From assembly GCA_037178625.1 (NCBI GenBank), contig CM074128.1, forward strand, positions 1,736,001 to 1,800,000: a stretch of 64,000 nt of DNA, in the 5' to 3' direction. The number at the start of each line of letters is the position of its first letter. The first letter of the stretch is position 1. Under the pieces are notes generated by a model. The model was given only the letters and a program-made list of their open reading frames with translations. It was not told the origin of the DNA and searched no databases. The translations under genes and the position numbers were made by a program. The stretch comes from Skeletonema tropicum (lineage: Eukaryota > Bacillariophyta > Thalassiosirophyceae > Thalassiosirales > Thalassiosiraceae). Positions 35,001-44,581 of this stretch are shown piece by piece.

Positions 35001-35304
35001 AGGGTCAAGAGGAGAAAGTCATCACCAATATCTCGACGAACAATCTCTGGCTGCGGCGTCTACAGAATCATCCACTACATCTTCACAACGATCACGATTT
35101 AAAAAGCATTACTCATTCAGTGAGACGGGTTCGTCAATCTCTTCGGCTGTTGCACCTCTGGTATCAAACTTAATGAAAAAGTCAACGAAGCAACAGCAAC
35201 AACTAAGGCATCAACAACAATCTTCAGAGCCTGAGTATGTGAGGAGGCAACCATCATCTCATGATCAAATGAGACTGGATGAATTCAGATCATCAATGTT
35301 ATAA
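32050..35304 (+). CDS. PH domain, coiled-coil and PDZ-like scaffold protein
   Basis: Single exon, 1084 residues. A disordered N-terminus rich in Asn and Ser leads to a PH domain at about 217-340 (SGYLKKLGKNIHSFKRRFFVLK, then GREWISKIKSE). A long coiled coil follows (about 340-570) with heptads such as KLQQRLEEAEERVTKAESEL. Three short repeats SSKASDxSPLR occur near 600-650, then an acidic stretch. The C-terminal fold at about 808-946 (YHITFYRKRLGLQF, VGARLVAFDGIPVE, SRPLTLSFRND) looks like a PDZ domain. PH domains bind phosphoinositides, so it is probably a membrane-associated scaffold. The tail is Gln/Ser-rich. The PDZ call is moderate. Confidence 0.85.
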   Translation: MEQSERYKQEYYHNMGFGEFPPTPQIMRQPQPSSRIRFADDTKPSAREYYDNNISLRRRDNISDKTKQVLVLGGDGSGGQSRQQHTPHHNNNPLPSKQNNRIMMSSSTPSASQANNTLDFSMIATPGGQRLARVMVNDETGSYTTSESSSHFATPFTNMLRGVVSSTPGILTSATEASKYNSKNENNVGNNKNNNNNDDEEECTAITFAKSAPHSGYLKKLGKNIHSFKRRFFVLKPSTHLYYFMSPNDVEPRGCIDLDNFVEGSGGGGCQVNEIGVLPDGTFRFELVFEEEEQNLNDARLDDGDDNILETKNSSSSQRIVLEARTEEIGREWISKIKSERLSIAKGQVDQLSTSLEKSEAARAQWEETASDEKRRANEAEVSRNVAIAEAKSWEGRFRDLNEAILLLVRDTSMTSEVENDSGESSSTDFLRDSLQGLELNGTNYGDVSDAFQRLRDDYNETRKKKEYANETIIKLQQRLEEAEERVTKAESELTQVQENARAMQNDLKRVKREKKILVKEVKTLHENRRQQEIENNNLRQHQLDQQSNNAPSIKSNEDQRRLILELEEHVMSGLRLSEQFLHLNGIDPSEVGDFDSSIQTSSKASDISPLRRRRIPAVIRAKPEILGDDIDSIQASSKASDMSPLRQMHNKTNVSPLARLSQSNATLQRNHQMSNLLDDDDDEEEAGEEELEPSETQVTSRSDQDDISKPEAQSGDEESVKQNLNEIFAEEPQREAFEQATIQPPKQKGTTNDASSSTKEVASVQSLESARSKITDNGHATTRLVKDPQDARSQSSSTDPTDSDGGVYHITFYRKRLGLQFQKVPNEMGTTTGLLTDVLMTADGLDAPETSATELQRIASLSQHSKNRGNNPEMESILPVSPVDAVIVCGFIGFDDSSGSIRPKVGARLVAFDGIPVEVGRWTFESIRKAIQARSRPLTLSFRNDTLSPKQQDILKKALSDIAAASPQYQSIPANPQYNLPRSGSRGESHHQYLDEQSLAAASTESSTTSSQRSRFKKHYSFSETGSSISSAVAPLVSNLMKKSTKQQQQLRHQQQSSEPEYVRRQPSSHDQMRLDEFRSSML

Positions 35305-35602
35305 CATAAATATATAAAGCTAAAGACTACATATCAAAGGAATGCTTTCATCATGCTTACATTTCTCAGCAAGGGCATTTTCATTTAGAGTCGAGCAATG
35401 CTGAAATAACGGGAATGTCATAAATTCTCGGCTTTTCGGAAAGTTGATGGGAACAGTATGGGAATGGGAGGAAAATACCATATAGCATAGATAGGGGAAA
35501 AAAAATTTTTGTCGTACTATGGTAGGTATGCCTTAGTCCGTACACAGTAGCAAAGAATCTTAGCAGGTGTGTGATATCTCGCTCATTAATAAGGAGCAGA
35601 CC

Positions 35603-37282
35603 ATGACGAAGAATAGTGGGGAAGTTGTAGTCCTTGACAGCGACGATAGTGGTAGCGATGTTGAGGTGGTTTCGTCTTCCAAGCATCATTTGGCGGCACC
35701 TTCATCAAATGATATTGTCGTCGATCTAACGAGTTCGAAAGGGTCACGCAGGAGACGACGGCGAAATACCGTTGGCGAAGTAGAGTTTGTTGGTTCTACT
35801 TCAGCTAGACAACCATCTGCAGCCGGTGCAGCTGTATCAGCTAGCTCTGACATCCAATTTGTCGGAACAAAGCGCCCTCGTCCCACTAATAACAGACATC
35901 GAGCATCAATCCCAACCCAGGTGAATAACTTCATGAACAACCCTATGAGCAATACTGGAGGCTTTATGGGCAGTCTAAGTAGTATGTTTGGTTTTGGCAG
36001 AGAGACAGGTATGAATGTACTCAATCAATGGGATTCAGGGAGCATGAACATGGGATTCGATCGACAGTCTGCTGATCTTGGCAGATTTGGACCTGTTCCT
36101 GACGTATATGATCCAAGCAAATACAGTAGCAAGAAGAAGAGGGCAAAGACTGGCTCAAAACCGAAAGAGAAAGAGCCAGCAGCCATGCTGAAGGGTAAAG
36201 CAATGCAGCAACCTCAAGGATTTGATGCAATTGACATGTACTATCCTCGCCTGAAAGCGAATGATCGTACGAGTATACTGCACAATCTTCTATCGAAGTG
36301 CATCAACTCAGCAGAGCCAAAGAAGTTTGTTCATGACTTTAGAGTCAAATTTGAAAAGGCAAATCCGAAGAGCACGCTTTGGTGTTTGGCAAAAGGATTA
36401 TCCGAGGAGATTACTCGATTAGAAGGAGAACGTAAAATGCCATCTAAAGAGAAGTTGTCGAAGAACAAGAAAGATGGTAATCACCACAAAGAAAACAAAC
36501 CAAACTTTGGATGCGCCACAAGCAATGATGGTTCAGACTTAGACAAAAAGCCAACAGCACCGATTGGTCCATTGAGTGGTTCAGTGCTGGATACCCTTGC
36601 AATCTACTTTCGTGCACACCATTGTCAGAAAGAACACAAGAAAATGCTTGATGCAATTGAACCCACAGAAAGTCCAGGAAGTCTCACTTGCTGCATATGC
36701 TCCGATGATTTTGATGCAGGAGATACAGTCGCTTGCAGTGGAGACGATATTCATTTCTTCTGCAAACCCTGTCTTTCAAGTTATTGCACGCTGACGCTCG
36801 AAAGTGGGCCAATCCAATCCATCGCCTGTGCCATGCCCGAATGTAAAGCTCTATTTGCCACGCATGATATCAAATCTATCCTATCAGATTATGATATCCT
36901 CAGAATCGAACACAGGGAAGATAGTCGTGATAGACGAGTAGCAATGGCAGCCAAGGCAATGCTGCATTGTGAATGTGGCGTAGTTGCTGTTGTCACCGAG
37001 GAAGACATGGGCGACGGTCGAATTGTCTGTCCAGGGAGTGGATGTGGACGTCGCTTTTGTGCAAATTGTGGAAACGAAGACCACGGAAAGGAAAGTTGCC
37101 CCCCTCCCGCCGAGACTGTCCAATGGCTGGACAAGCACTCGAAGCAGTGTCCGAACTGCTCGAATCGTATTGAGAAGAATGGAGGGTGTGATCACATGAC
37201 ATGTCGTCCACCTGGGGGATGTGGATATGAATTCTGGTGGACTTGCGGTTGCCATTATCCTGGGCCTCACAAGTGTCGCTAA
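35603..37282 (+). CDS. RBR-type E3 ubiquitin ligase with N-terminal SUMO-interacting motifs
   Basis: Single exon, 559 residues from ATG 35603. The C-terminal third has RING1 (CCICSDDFDAGD, then CKPCLSSYC), an IBR-like zinc domain (CECGVVAVV, CPGSGCGRRFCANCG) and Rcat (CPNCSNRIEKNGGCDHMTC) with the expected catalytic Cys in GGCDHM. RBR ligases pass ubiquitin through that Cys. The N-terminus has a row of SIM-like motifs next to acidic or Ser residues: VVVLDSDDSGSD, VEVVSSS, IVVDLTSS, VEFVGST, IQFVGT. A central helical part begins DMYYPRLKANDRTSILHNLL. SIM plus RBR suggests recognition of SUMO-modified proteins, which is inference. Nuclear basic stretches (RRRRRR, KKKRAK) occur. Confidence 0.88.
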   Translation: MTKNSGEVVVLDSDDSGSDVEVVSSSKHHLAAPSSNDIVVDLTSSKGSRRRRRRNTVGEVEFVGSTSARQPSAAGAAVSASSDIQFVGTKRPRPTNNRHRASIPTQVNNFMNNPMSNTGGFMGSLSSMFGFGRETGMNVLNQWDSGSMNMGFDRQSADLGRFGPVPDVYDPSKYSSKKKRAKTGSKPKEKEPAAMLKGKAMQQPQGFDAIDMYYPRLKANDRTSILHNLLSKCINSAEPKKFVHDFRVKFEKANPKSTLWCLAKGLSEEITRLEGERKMPSKEKLSKNKKDGNHHKENKPNFGCATSNDGSDLDKKPTAPIGPLSGSVLDTLAIYFRAHHCQKEHKKMLDAIEPTESPGSLTCCICSDDFDAGDTVACSGDDIHFFCKPCLSSYCTLTLESGPIQSIACAMPECKALFATHDIKSILSDYDILRIEHREDSRDRRVAMAAKAMLHCECGVVAVVTEEDMGDGRIVCPGSGCGRRFCANCGNEDHGKESCPPPAETVQWLDKHSKQCPNCSNRIEKNGGCDHMTCRPPGGCGYEFWWTCGCHYPGPHKCR

Positions 37283-37871
37283 GAACAGTTTCATTCTCTC
37301 TAGAAGTTTTGACCAGTGTTCGTTTCAAGGTGAAGAGTATGCAGATGTAAAGTCATTGCAACAGGCTTCTTCCTTCTCTCTCCTTTGGAACCAAACCAGG
37401 GTTCCATTCAGTTCGTAAAGATAATAATTGATTGAACTAATGACATGGATTGAAAGCTATCAAAGTCTGAGATAGAGAGACTCATATTCATATAGCTCTC
37501 TGCTTAGTCGTACTTACCATGCCATAGTCAGTTTCATTCGAGTCACCAAGTCACCAAGAACTTTCAGTCACGCATTGGCGCCTGTCCATTCTTCGCCGTA
37601 AAAATCAGCTCACAATCTTTCACGTCCCACGCCGACCGACACCATTACCGAGCTGGAGCTGTTACAGCCGCTAGCCGAGTTAGCAAGCAACCATAACACA
37701 TATTACAAGCGAGCCAGCTCTCCCTTTATTACTACGGAGCTAAATAATCATCGCGATAGAAACCGCTGGACGCTGTATTCTTCTCTCTTGTCGTCCGCGC
37801 ACCATTTATTCATTTGAGTGTAAAAATTCCCTTTCTTCAAAATCAACATAAAACATTCTCATTGTGACAAC
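37283..37871. promoter_or_regulatory. Intergenic region before ataxin-2
   Basis: Contains the 3' end of the RBR gene and the ataxin-2 promoter. No recognisable gene. Confidence 0.35.
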
Positions 37872-40241
37872 ATGAGCAATTCAAACAAACAAGGCAGCAG
37901 CGCCTGGTCCCGTCCTCTCAATAATAATCGTGGCCGATTCGGTGGCAGTGGAAACGGCGGCGGAGGTCGCGCCCCTCCTGGAATGGAAGGTGGACGCGAT
38001 ACCAACAATAACAATAACCGCAATAACAACAGCTGGCGCAGTGGTCGCTCCAACCACCAAAGTCAAACTCCCAACAACAACAGATCCAAACCATCTGCAG
38101 CTCTATCCTCAACGCCACCACCGCCAGCAGAGAGCAAAGAACAAAATGAACGCAACGTCCTCCGCGAACGCTTCTTACACCTCTGCATCTCCATGATTGG
38201 TCAGACCGTCACTCTCACACAAACCAACGGGTTGGTCTTAGAAGGAGTCTTTCATACCTTTGCACCATTCGAGAACCAACCAAAGGCTGTGAAGAACATC
38301 TACGTCATTCAAGCTTGTAAGATGGTAAAGCCCCCAGCAGATGCTTCGGAGGGCACGTTTGAGAATGGAGCTACCGTTCTTGTCCCAGCTGCCAAGGTTG
38401 CCAGCGTTCATGTCAAGAGTATGAGATTGGATGCAGCCAATGCTGCCGAGAAGGGAGTTGCCTCCTCTGGTGCCCCCGAGGATATGTTTCAAACTGATTC
38501 ACAAATTTCGGGGGGTAGGGGTGGGAGCGATAAATTGGTTGCCGCTGGGAGTGAATGGATAAGTGCCGGAGCTGGGGATGCATTGGAAGGTGGGCTTTCA
38601 TCCTCTTTTTCGAGGGGTGGTGGTGGTGGTGGTGGTAGTGGTGGTACTCAAGCTTTGAATTGGCGTTCCAAAAAGTCACCCGCTAGTGGAGGTGTCTCGG
38701 GTAATATGGATGAGAGTATTGGATCCTGGGACCAATTTGCTGCCAATCAGGAGAAATTTGGTGTGAAGACTTCATATGATGAGAATTTATATACCACAAA
38801 ACTTGATAAAGACAAGATTGATCAAGCCAAAATCAAACACGCGGAGCGCATCGCTCGTGAGATTGAAAGTCAGACGACAACGAATATTCACTTGGCGGAG
38901 GAACGTAATCAGAAATTGGCATTGGATTTTGATGAGGAAGATTTGTATTCGGGCGTGTTGGATAAATCTGGGAAGGATAAGGCTGCAAGGGAAGAGGAGG
39001 AGAGGAAGAAGGCAGCTGCCCCCAAGATGAGTTGGGCAGCTGCGGCGGCAAAGAAAAAGGATGGAGAGGATGCTGCTGCTCCTCCTCCTCCTGTGGAAAA
39101 ACCCAAGCCTGCAGCAGTCACTCCAGATATTACGGAGCTCAAGGTGTCTTCTGAAGAAAAGAAAACTGAAACACAGGAAGAACCTAAAAACGCCGATGTT
39201 AATAAGGCGGAAGATGACAACAAAGAAGAAGAAAAGGAGGAAGAAAAACCAAAGAGCACAAAACTCAATGCCAATGCCAAGGAATTCACTTTCAACCCTG
39301 GGGCAAAAACATTTACACCATCGGCACCGGTTTCTGCACCGGTTCCTTCACATGTACCGGCGCCTATGATGGGCGGACCTCAATTTGTTTCGGGAGGACC
39401 ACCAATGCAAGGTAGGTAGAGTTTTGATTTGTTCATTTGGTTCTTGTTTATTTACTGCCATTCACGTCCTTGCTGACATGACTCTTTTTCCATTGCTTTT
39501 CTCTCAGGTATGTTGCCAATGCCTATGCATATGCCTCAACAATATCCTGGGGCGCCTTACGGAGGAATGCCGCCTCCTCAACAGGGTGGCCCACAACAGC
39601 CTGGACAGCAGGAAGGAGGCGGAGAACCTTCTTCCGCAACTGGAGAGGCATCTGAAGCTGGTCAGCAGCAACAGCAGCAGCAGCAACAACAACAACAACC
39701 ACCTCAGTACATGCCCCAACCAGGATTTGGCGGTGTCCCCCCTGGTGGTTATCCAGGTTATTACCCACCTCCTGGTCCTGGCGGCGGGGGCCCTATGATG
39801 CACCCTCAGGCAAGACCAGGACCAGGTTTCCATCCTCAAATGGGTCAACAGATGATGCCAGGTCAAGCTCCCTACCAAAGAATGTTTGCACCAGGAATGC
39901 CCCCTGGAGGTATGCGAGGTCCACCTGGTCCGTATTATCCGGGAGGACCACCCTACCCTGGTGGAGGATATCCTCCCCATGGTGGACCCGACGATGATTA
40001 TTATAGAAGAAATAGCGGAGGACGAGGACGTGGTGGAAAAAAGAAGAATTTTGACCGCAGACATTCCGGCGGTCGCGGTGGAAGGGGAGGATATCAACAC
40101 AATAATGGCTACGAGGGTGGCCGCTCTGGAGATCCCAGCCCAAATAACGAAGTTGAAGTCAACGCTGCTATTAAGACAGATGGTGTACCAACAGCATCAG
40201 TAAACAACCTTCCACCAGCAGTCCAAGGAGGCGAAACGTAA
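37872..40241 (+). CDS. ATXN2: Ataxin-2 homologue (LSm, LsmAD, PAM2, polyQ)
   Basis: Exons 37872-39411 and 39508-40241 (96-bp intron, GTAGGT donor, CTCTCAG acceptor), about 757 residues; the splice gives PPMQ-GMLPMPM. An LSm domain spans about 95-180 (RFLHLCISMIGQTVTLTQTN). LsmAD follows near 280-330 (SWDQFAANQEKFGVKTSYDE, LYTTKLDK). A PAM2-like motif LNANAKEFTFNPGAKTF near 480 should bind the poly(A)-binding protein MLLE domain. Exon 2 is a Pro/Gly/Gln-rich tail with 12 glutamines and RGG boxes. In the family it acts in stress granules and mRNA regulation in the cytosol. Yeast orthologue is Pbp1. Confidence 0.93.
39663..39698. repeat. PolyQ-coding CAG/CAA tract
   Basis: Twelve Gln codons, a mixture of CAG and CAA, in the second exon of ataxin-2, after PAM2 rather than at the N-terminus as in the human protein. 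Confidence 0.95.
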
Positions 40242-40326
40242 TAAAATTACCGCAGAGCAGTGATATTCTAATTTGTTTACTTTTAAAAACAATATTCAAC
40301 ACTGCAATACACATTTCTCACATTTG

Positions 40327-42168
40327 TCAGCTAGGAACCTGACTAAAATCTACATCCTCCTTTAGTTTCCTCCCGTTGGTGAACATCTTCCCGAACCAAC
40401 CTCGCTTCTGTCCCGCGTCTTGCTCTCCGTCTTCTTTGTTAGATGTGGGGAGGTATTTTGGTTCTCGTAGACTTGACTCACTCATCTGCTGAATGAAATA
40501 CAAATCTGGCGCAAAGATGAAAAGTGCTGCATTGCCAATCCCATCCAACCAACGATTTGACTTATTGACGATTGCATCTTCTTTTTCTGTCGCAACGTGC
40601 ATCGTGGAGGTATCCATGTATTCGAGGTCGGCTTCTCCATCTTCCCGCGTAGTTGTGATGGAATACCAGCCTCGATTATCGTAACCGTCTAGGGGTTCCT
40701 CCCCAGCCATCAAGAGACAATCATGTAAAAACACATCGTACAATAAGTCTTCGTGTGCTTTTTCTTCAGCACTCATGATTTCCATTTTTGTCATTTTTTC
40801 GTCAGAGTTTGTGTCAATACGGTGAGCTTCCAATTCCAAAGATCTTAAATTCTCCTCGTTACGACCGCCGCCAACCTCCATTTGAGAAGTTGCCAGCATT
40901 TTCATTGTTTTAGGTGCTGGTGTCTCAGGGATAGGACCATCAATTTGTAGTTTTCGTTTCAGACGCTGCCGTCGTCGCCACAGTGCAAGGATTTCATCAC
41001 TGAGTGGAGTCTGCTTCTTAACAAAGCATTCAGACTCGGTATCGTCGGGTTTCATGACATCAATACTGGCGACACATTGCAAGTCATGGTCACAACGTGG
41101 GTGCTGCTGCTCTTCTTGTTGATCTTGTGCGGAACATTCATCAAATTGAGCTTGCAACCCCAAAATGGCTTGTATCATATCGTCTGTATCCATCGAATCA
41201 TCAGGTGAAATCTCACCAGTGGAAACTTCAGCAGAAGACTCCTTGTCGTCAAAGTCAGCGTTTCGAGAGCATTCGTCATCAGAGCAAGCTATGTCATCGT
41301 CACCACTTCCTTCTTCCTCATAGCAATCGTCTATATCTGCTTCATCTTTTCCATCTCCATCTGTTTTAACTAATCTCTGTTCATCTTCGACCTGTTGCAT
41401 CGCACAAGAGTCTTCCTCCATACACGAAGATGCACTTTGTGAAGGCTGCAGTAGTCCAAACCAGTTGAACCTTGGCTTTGCTGTATCTGTGTGAACCTCT
41501 TTTGTACTAACACAAATGTCATCATGTTGCAAACTAACGCTTTCGGTTTCATTGTTAGTAGCTGCATCACCATCGATCCTATTGATCCTATTTAACTGTT
41601 CATCGCTATCTTTCACTGCACTTGTTTGGTGTTCTACAGAGGATTCGCAACCTCTTTCATTTTCTTCGCAAGATGTTGTTTGGTCATTCTTCGATAATAA
41701 ACCAAACCAATTAAATTTTGCTGATGATTTGTTCTCTTTTATGTCTGTTGATTGATTGCCATCTCTGTTCCCCTCATCTACTTTATTACAAGAATCTTCA
41801 TTACTATTACTACATTTCAGCAGACTCTCACTCTCAACGTCAACGTCAACAGCTGCAACGGATGTGTCCACGTGCGAGCTACCTTGACCACTTTCTGACG
41901 ATGACAATTCAATCCTCTGCTTCTCCCCATCTTTCACACATTGTTCGCCACGCCCACGACGGAAAAGTGCAAAAAGACGCCTCCCTTCATCACGATCGCT
42001 GTGTGTTGACGGTGGCGACTCAGTCAACTCTTTTTCGGAGTTGACACCAGTACAAGAAAGTGAGCTCTCACAGGGCGATGCTTCGTTATTTTCGCCTTGA
42101 TTGCCCCCAACCGCGTCATTAGACCTCTCTTTATTGATCAACAACCGCATAATTGAAGTGCCCCGCAA
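40327..42168 (-). CDS. Acidic Ser-rich protein with repeated FNWFGLL motifs, unknown
   Basis: Single exon, 613 residues, not recognised. Two near-identical motifs KFNWFGLLSKND and RFNWFGLLQPSQ each precede a Ser/Cys/Glu run, and weaker relatives LFALFRRGRG and GWFGKMFTNG occur near the N- and C-termini. A very acidic stretch (about 290-330) follows. A basic patch LWRRRQRLKRKLQ lies near 395, then a more ordered C-terminal region, EDLLYDVFLHDCLLMAGEEPLDG and WLDGIGNAALFIFAPDLYFI, likely a small globular domain. The repeated aromatic motif looks like a docking motif. Start could also be Met 7. Confidence 0.7.
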   Translation of the reverse strand: MRGTSIMRLLINKERSNDAVGGNQGENNEASPCESSLSCTGVNSEKELTESPPSTHSDRDEGRRLFALFRRGRGEQCVKDGEKQRIELSSSESGQGSSHVDTSVAAVDVDVESESLLKCSNSNEDSCNKVDEGNRDGNQSTDIKENKSSAKFNWFGLLSKNDQTTSCEENERGCESSVEHQTSAVKDSDEQLNRINRIDGDAATNNETESVSLQHDDICVSTKEVHTDTAKPRFNWFGLLQPSQSASSCMEEDSCAMQQVEDEQRLVKTDGDGKDEADIDDCYEEEGSGDDDIACSDDECSRNADFDDKESSAEVSTGEISPDDSMDTDDMIQAILGLQAQFDECSAQDQQEEQQHPRCDHDLQCVASIDVMKPDDTESECFVKKQTPLSDEILALWRRRQRLKRKLQIDGPIPETPAPKTMKMLATSQMEVGGGRNEENLRSLELEAHRIDTNSDEKMTKMEIMSAEEKAHEDLLYDVFLHDCLLMAGEEPLDGYDNRGWYSITTTREDGEADLEYMDTSTMHVATEKEDAIVNKSNRWLDGIGNAALFIFAPDLYFIQQMSESSLREPKYLPTSNKEDGEQDAGQKRGWFGKMFTNGRKLKEDVDFSQVPS

Positions 42169-42651
42169 GAGAGGGAGTCGTTGCCAAAGGGAACAAGAAG
42201 AACATTATTTCTGTAGCAGATGCATGGAGATACTTAGCGGGGTCATCGTGTTCCAGGTTCCAACGGTTCGGAAAAAATGCCCGAGACAACTTCATCGCTA
42301 TCCGGATCCACTGTTGACTCAAAGCGCAGAACTCGTGTTGTTTTGTTGTTCTTGGTGTATATTCTATACTTATATCCTCTGCAATAGTTCACAAATAATA
42401 ATATCTTTCTTCGGAACGTTTGGGATACGGATGGGTAATGGACCTACTTACTTAACTCAATATTGCTGTAAAAAGTACCATACTTATATTTCGAAAGTTC
42501 CATGCCATACCATACTTATATTTTCGAAAGTTCCAAGTTCAAGTGCTCGAGACTCGAGAAACAAACTTCTTGCTTCAACTTCCAGTCGCTGATCGCTGGT
42601 CGACTGTTGACTCATTCATTCTGCTCAGCAAGATCCTCACAAAACAACAAG
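42169..42651. promoter_or_regulatory. Divergent upstream region of the acidic protein and MsrB-like copy 2
   Basis: Holds the direct repeat at 42477. No other feature recognised. Confidence 0.35.
42477..42535. repeat. Direct repeat upstream of MsrB-like copy 2
   Basis: Two copies, 26 and 27 bp, of ACCATACTTATATTT and CGAAAGTTCCA, six bases apart and differing by one T. They lie about 115 bp before the start codon. Confidence 0.9.
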
Positions 42652-43293
42652 ATGCTGCTGAAAAGATCCACGGCTGCAGCAATCTTCACCGTAACCCTCA
42701 TAATATTTATCTCAACCACAACAACAACAGCCGACAATAATTCAAAAACTAATCCTCTTTCATTAATGGGTCAAAAGCTAGCAAAAATCATGTCAAGAAC
42801 AGCACAACCTTTCCCTCCTCCAGCCGTCATGGGACCAGAGTCTATTATGAGCAAGAAGGCTCATGGGACAAGCGCAACACCCGTGCAACAGAATCTACGA
42901 TGGAATGTTGATCGAGAGGTAGCTGACAGAATCTGTAATTTCAATCGTCACTACGCAGAATATTCCGGCTACTTCAAGACCGTACCAGAGTTCATGAACG
43001 AGACGAATGATACGCCAGCTAACAAAGAAATCACTTTCTACGATTCCAACACTGGTAAACCTCTATTCTATGCACCACGTGGGCGCACCATGGAAGAATT
43101 CATCAGGGAAAGTCGCAATCACGGCTGGCCTAGCTTCAGAGATGATGAAGTCGAGTGGGAGAATGTCCGCCTATTGATGAATGGCGAGACTGTGAGTGTG
43201 GATGGAACTCACCTGGGCCATAACCTACCCGACGGCAAAGGATCTCGTTATTGTATCAATCTTGTATGTGTGGCAGGCAATCCAACAAAGTGA
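42652..43293 (+). CDS. MsrB/SelR-like methionine sulfoxide reductase, copy with signal peptide
   Basis: Single exon, 213 residues from ATG 42652. It opens with a hydrophobic signal, AAAIFTVTLIIFISTTTTTA, which the copy at 30235 lacks. From MGPESIMSKK on, the two are almost identical, including HGWPSF, GTHLGHNLPDGKGSRYCIN with the catalytic Cys. Differences are few and conservative (E/D, N/D, Y/H). MsrB reduces Met-R-sulfoxide; a signal peptide would place this copy in the secretory route, or in plastid or periplastid space, as a partner of the cytosolic-type copy. The gene is followed closely by convergent RRP36. Confidence 0.83.
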   Translation: MLLKRSTAAAIFTVTLIIFISTTTTTADNNSKTNPLSLMGQKLAKIMSRTAQPFPPPAVMGPESIMSKKAHGTSATPVQQNLRWNVDREVADRICNFNRHYAEYSGYFKTVPEFMNETNDTPANKEITFYDSNTGKPLFYAPRGRTMEEFIRESRNHGWPSFRDDEVEWENVRLLMNGETVSVDGTHLGHNLPDGKGSRYCINLVCVAGNPTK

Positions 43294-43411
43294 GGATATT
43301 CACATTAGACATTCAGCAAATTAGATCAAGTGATGCAAAGTAAGATGATAATGATAAAAACACTCATCTACAGAGCTACTTTTTCTTTTTTAATGCACCA
43401 TGCACCATCTA

Positions 43412-44581
43412 CTATTTAACCATATGAGATGGCATAAGCTTATGACTCTTCGCAACATTCTTCTTCCTCCTCTTAGCAATAGCCTTATCAACAGCTTCAT
43501 CTCCTCCACGCTTACGAATTTCTTCAAATTTGGCTTCCAACTCCATCTTGCGCAATTCACTCCGCTTGGGGTAATAAACTCCCTTTCCAGATGCCACATC
43601 CTCTCGTATCTTCTTTTTGACATTTCTTTTCGCGGCACGGACGAGGCTCGCCTTCTTCCTCTCGGCAACTTCTTGAGTGAGCCGGGTTAATTCCTCTTGA
43701 TCATTCTCAAATGTATGATTTCCTTGAGTCAAGCCCAACTTTTTCCTTGCCCTTTGGCCTTTTTTCCCAGTCGTCTTCCATGCGCTTATTCGCTTTTTCA
43801 ACTTGGCAATTTCTGCTTCTTGCACATCATCTAGAAATCCGTACCTCTTTTCAAATACATCCTCATCTAAGTGTCCTGAGAGACTTACCATTCTAGGATC
43901 ACGAGGTTTGTACTTATTAGCACCGACGGATACACCTATACCGGATGAATTGAGATCTGGTCTACCCCTTGCGAAATAGTCGCGTCTCTTGGATGACATT
44001 TCTGTCGGTGCATGCTTTGATTTCTTCTTTTTCTTCTTTTGTCCAACCTTGTTAGATGCTGCTTCTTCAACAGAACTTTCATCATCCGACAAACTCGGAA
44101 CAGAGGAGCTATCGCTGCCATTATAATATTTTTTGGCTTTGCGCAACCGCTCTGCAGCCAATGTGATGGCACGATTTTTACGTTCCAGTAGTCGCTTTTT
44201 CCCTCCATCATCATCTCTATCTTCTCCATTGTTGGAATCATACCGACGGCCTAATTGCGCTCGCTTTGCTACACGCTCTGCTAGAGGGAGATCTTCATCC
44301 TCATCATGTGAGTTGTTTGATTCTTTATTATCTTCCTCATCATCGTCGCTATTATCATCACTGTCACTTTCCATTTCGCTGTCATCAGTGGGCAAATCAT
44401 CAAAGTTTGACACTTGATGTGCACCATTATCCACGCTGCTGTCATCGTCATCATCATCGTGTAGAGGCTTTCTGTTGCTCACCTCTTCAGCTGAGGAAGA
44501 TGAGTCGTCATCGCTGGAGGACGCTGGATCCATCATGGTTGCTATGTTGAAGCTGCTGACGGCTACGGAAGAGAGGGCCAC
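43412..44581 (-). CDS. RRP36: rRNA-processing protein RRP36
   Basis: Single exon, 389 residues. An N-terminal acidic Ser/Asp region is followed by a helical section. The C-terminal half has the family signature KYKPRDPRMVSLSGHLDEDVFEKRYGFLDDVQ, then EIAKLKKRI and KGVYYPKRSELRKMELEAKFEE with a basic end KRRKKNVAKSHK. In yeast Rrp36 works in the nucleolus on early cleavages of the small-subunit pre-rRNA. Met 16 (MMDPASSS) is an alternative start. (The motif above is discussed by parts: RDPRMVSLSG, DEDVFEKRYGFLDD.). Confidence 0.9.
   Translation of the reverse strand: MALSSVAVSSFNIATMMDPASSSDDDSSSSAEEVSNRKPLHDDDDDDSSVDNGAHQVSNFDDLPTDDSEMESDSDDNSDDDEEDNKESNNSHDEDEDLPLAERVAKRAQLGRRYDSNNGEDRDDDGGKKRLLERKNRAITLAAERLRKAKKYYNGSDSSSVPSLSDDESSVEEAASNKVGQKKKKKKSKHAPTEMSSKRRDYFARGRPDLNSSGIGVSVGANKYKPRDPRMVSLSGHLDEDVFEKRYGFLDDVQEAEIAKLKKRISAWKTTGKKGQRARKKLGLTQGNHTFENDQEELTRLTQEVAERKKASLVRAAKRNVKKKIREDVASGKGVYYPKRSELRKMELEAKFEEIRKRGGDEAVDKAIAKRRKKNVAKSHKLMPSHMVK

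Noticed and set aside
39504..40100. 198-codon minus-strand frame
   Set aside because: Shadow of ataxin-2 exon 2 caused by Gly/Pro-rich codons.
42480..42540. Possible short inverted-repeat transposon ends
   Set aside because: The two copies are direct, not inverted, and too close for an element.
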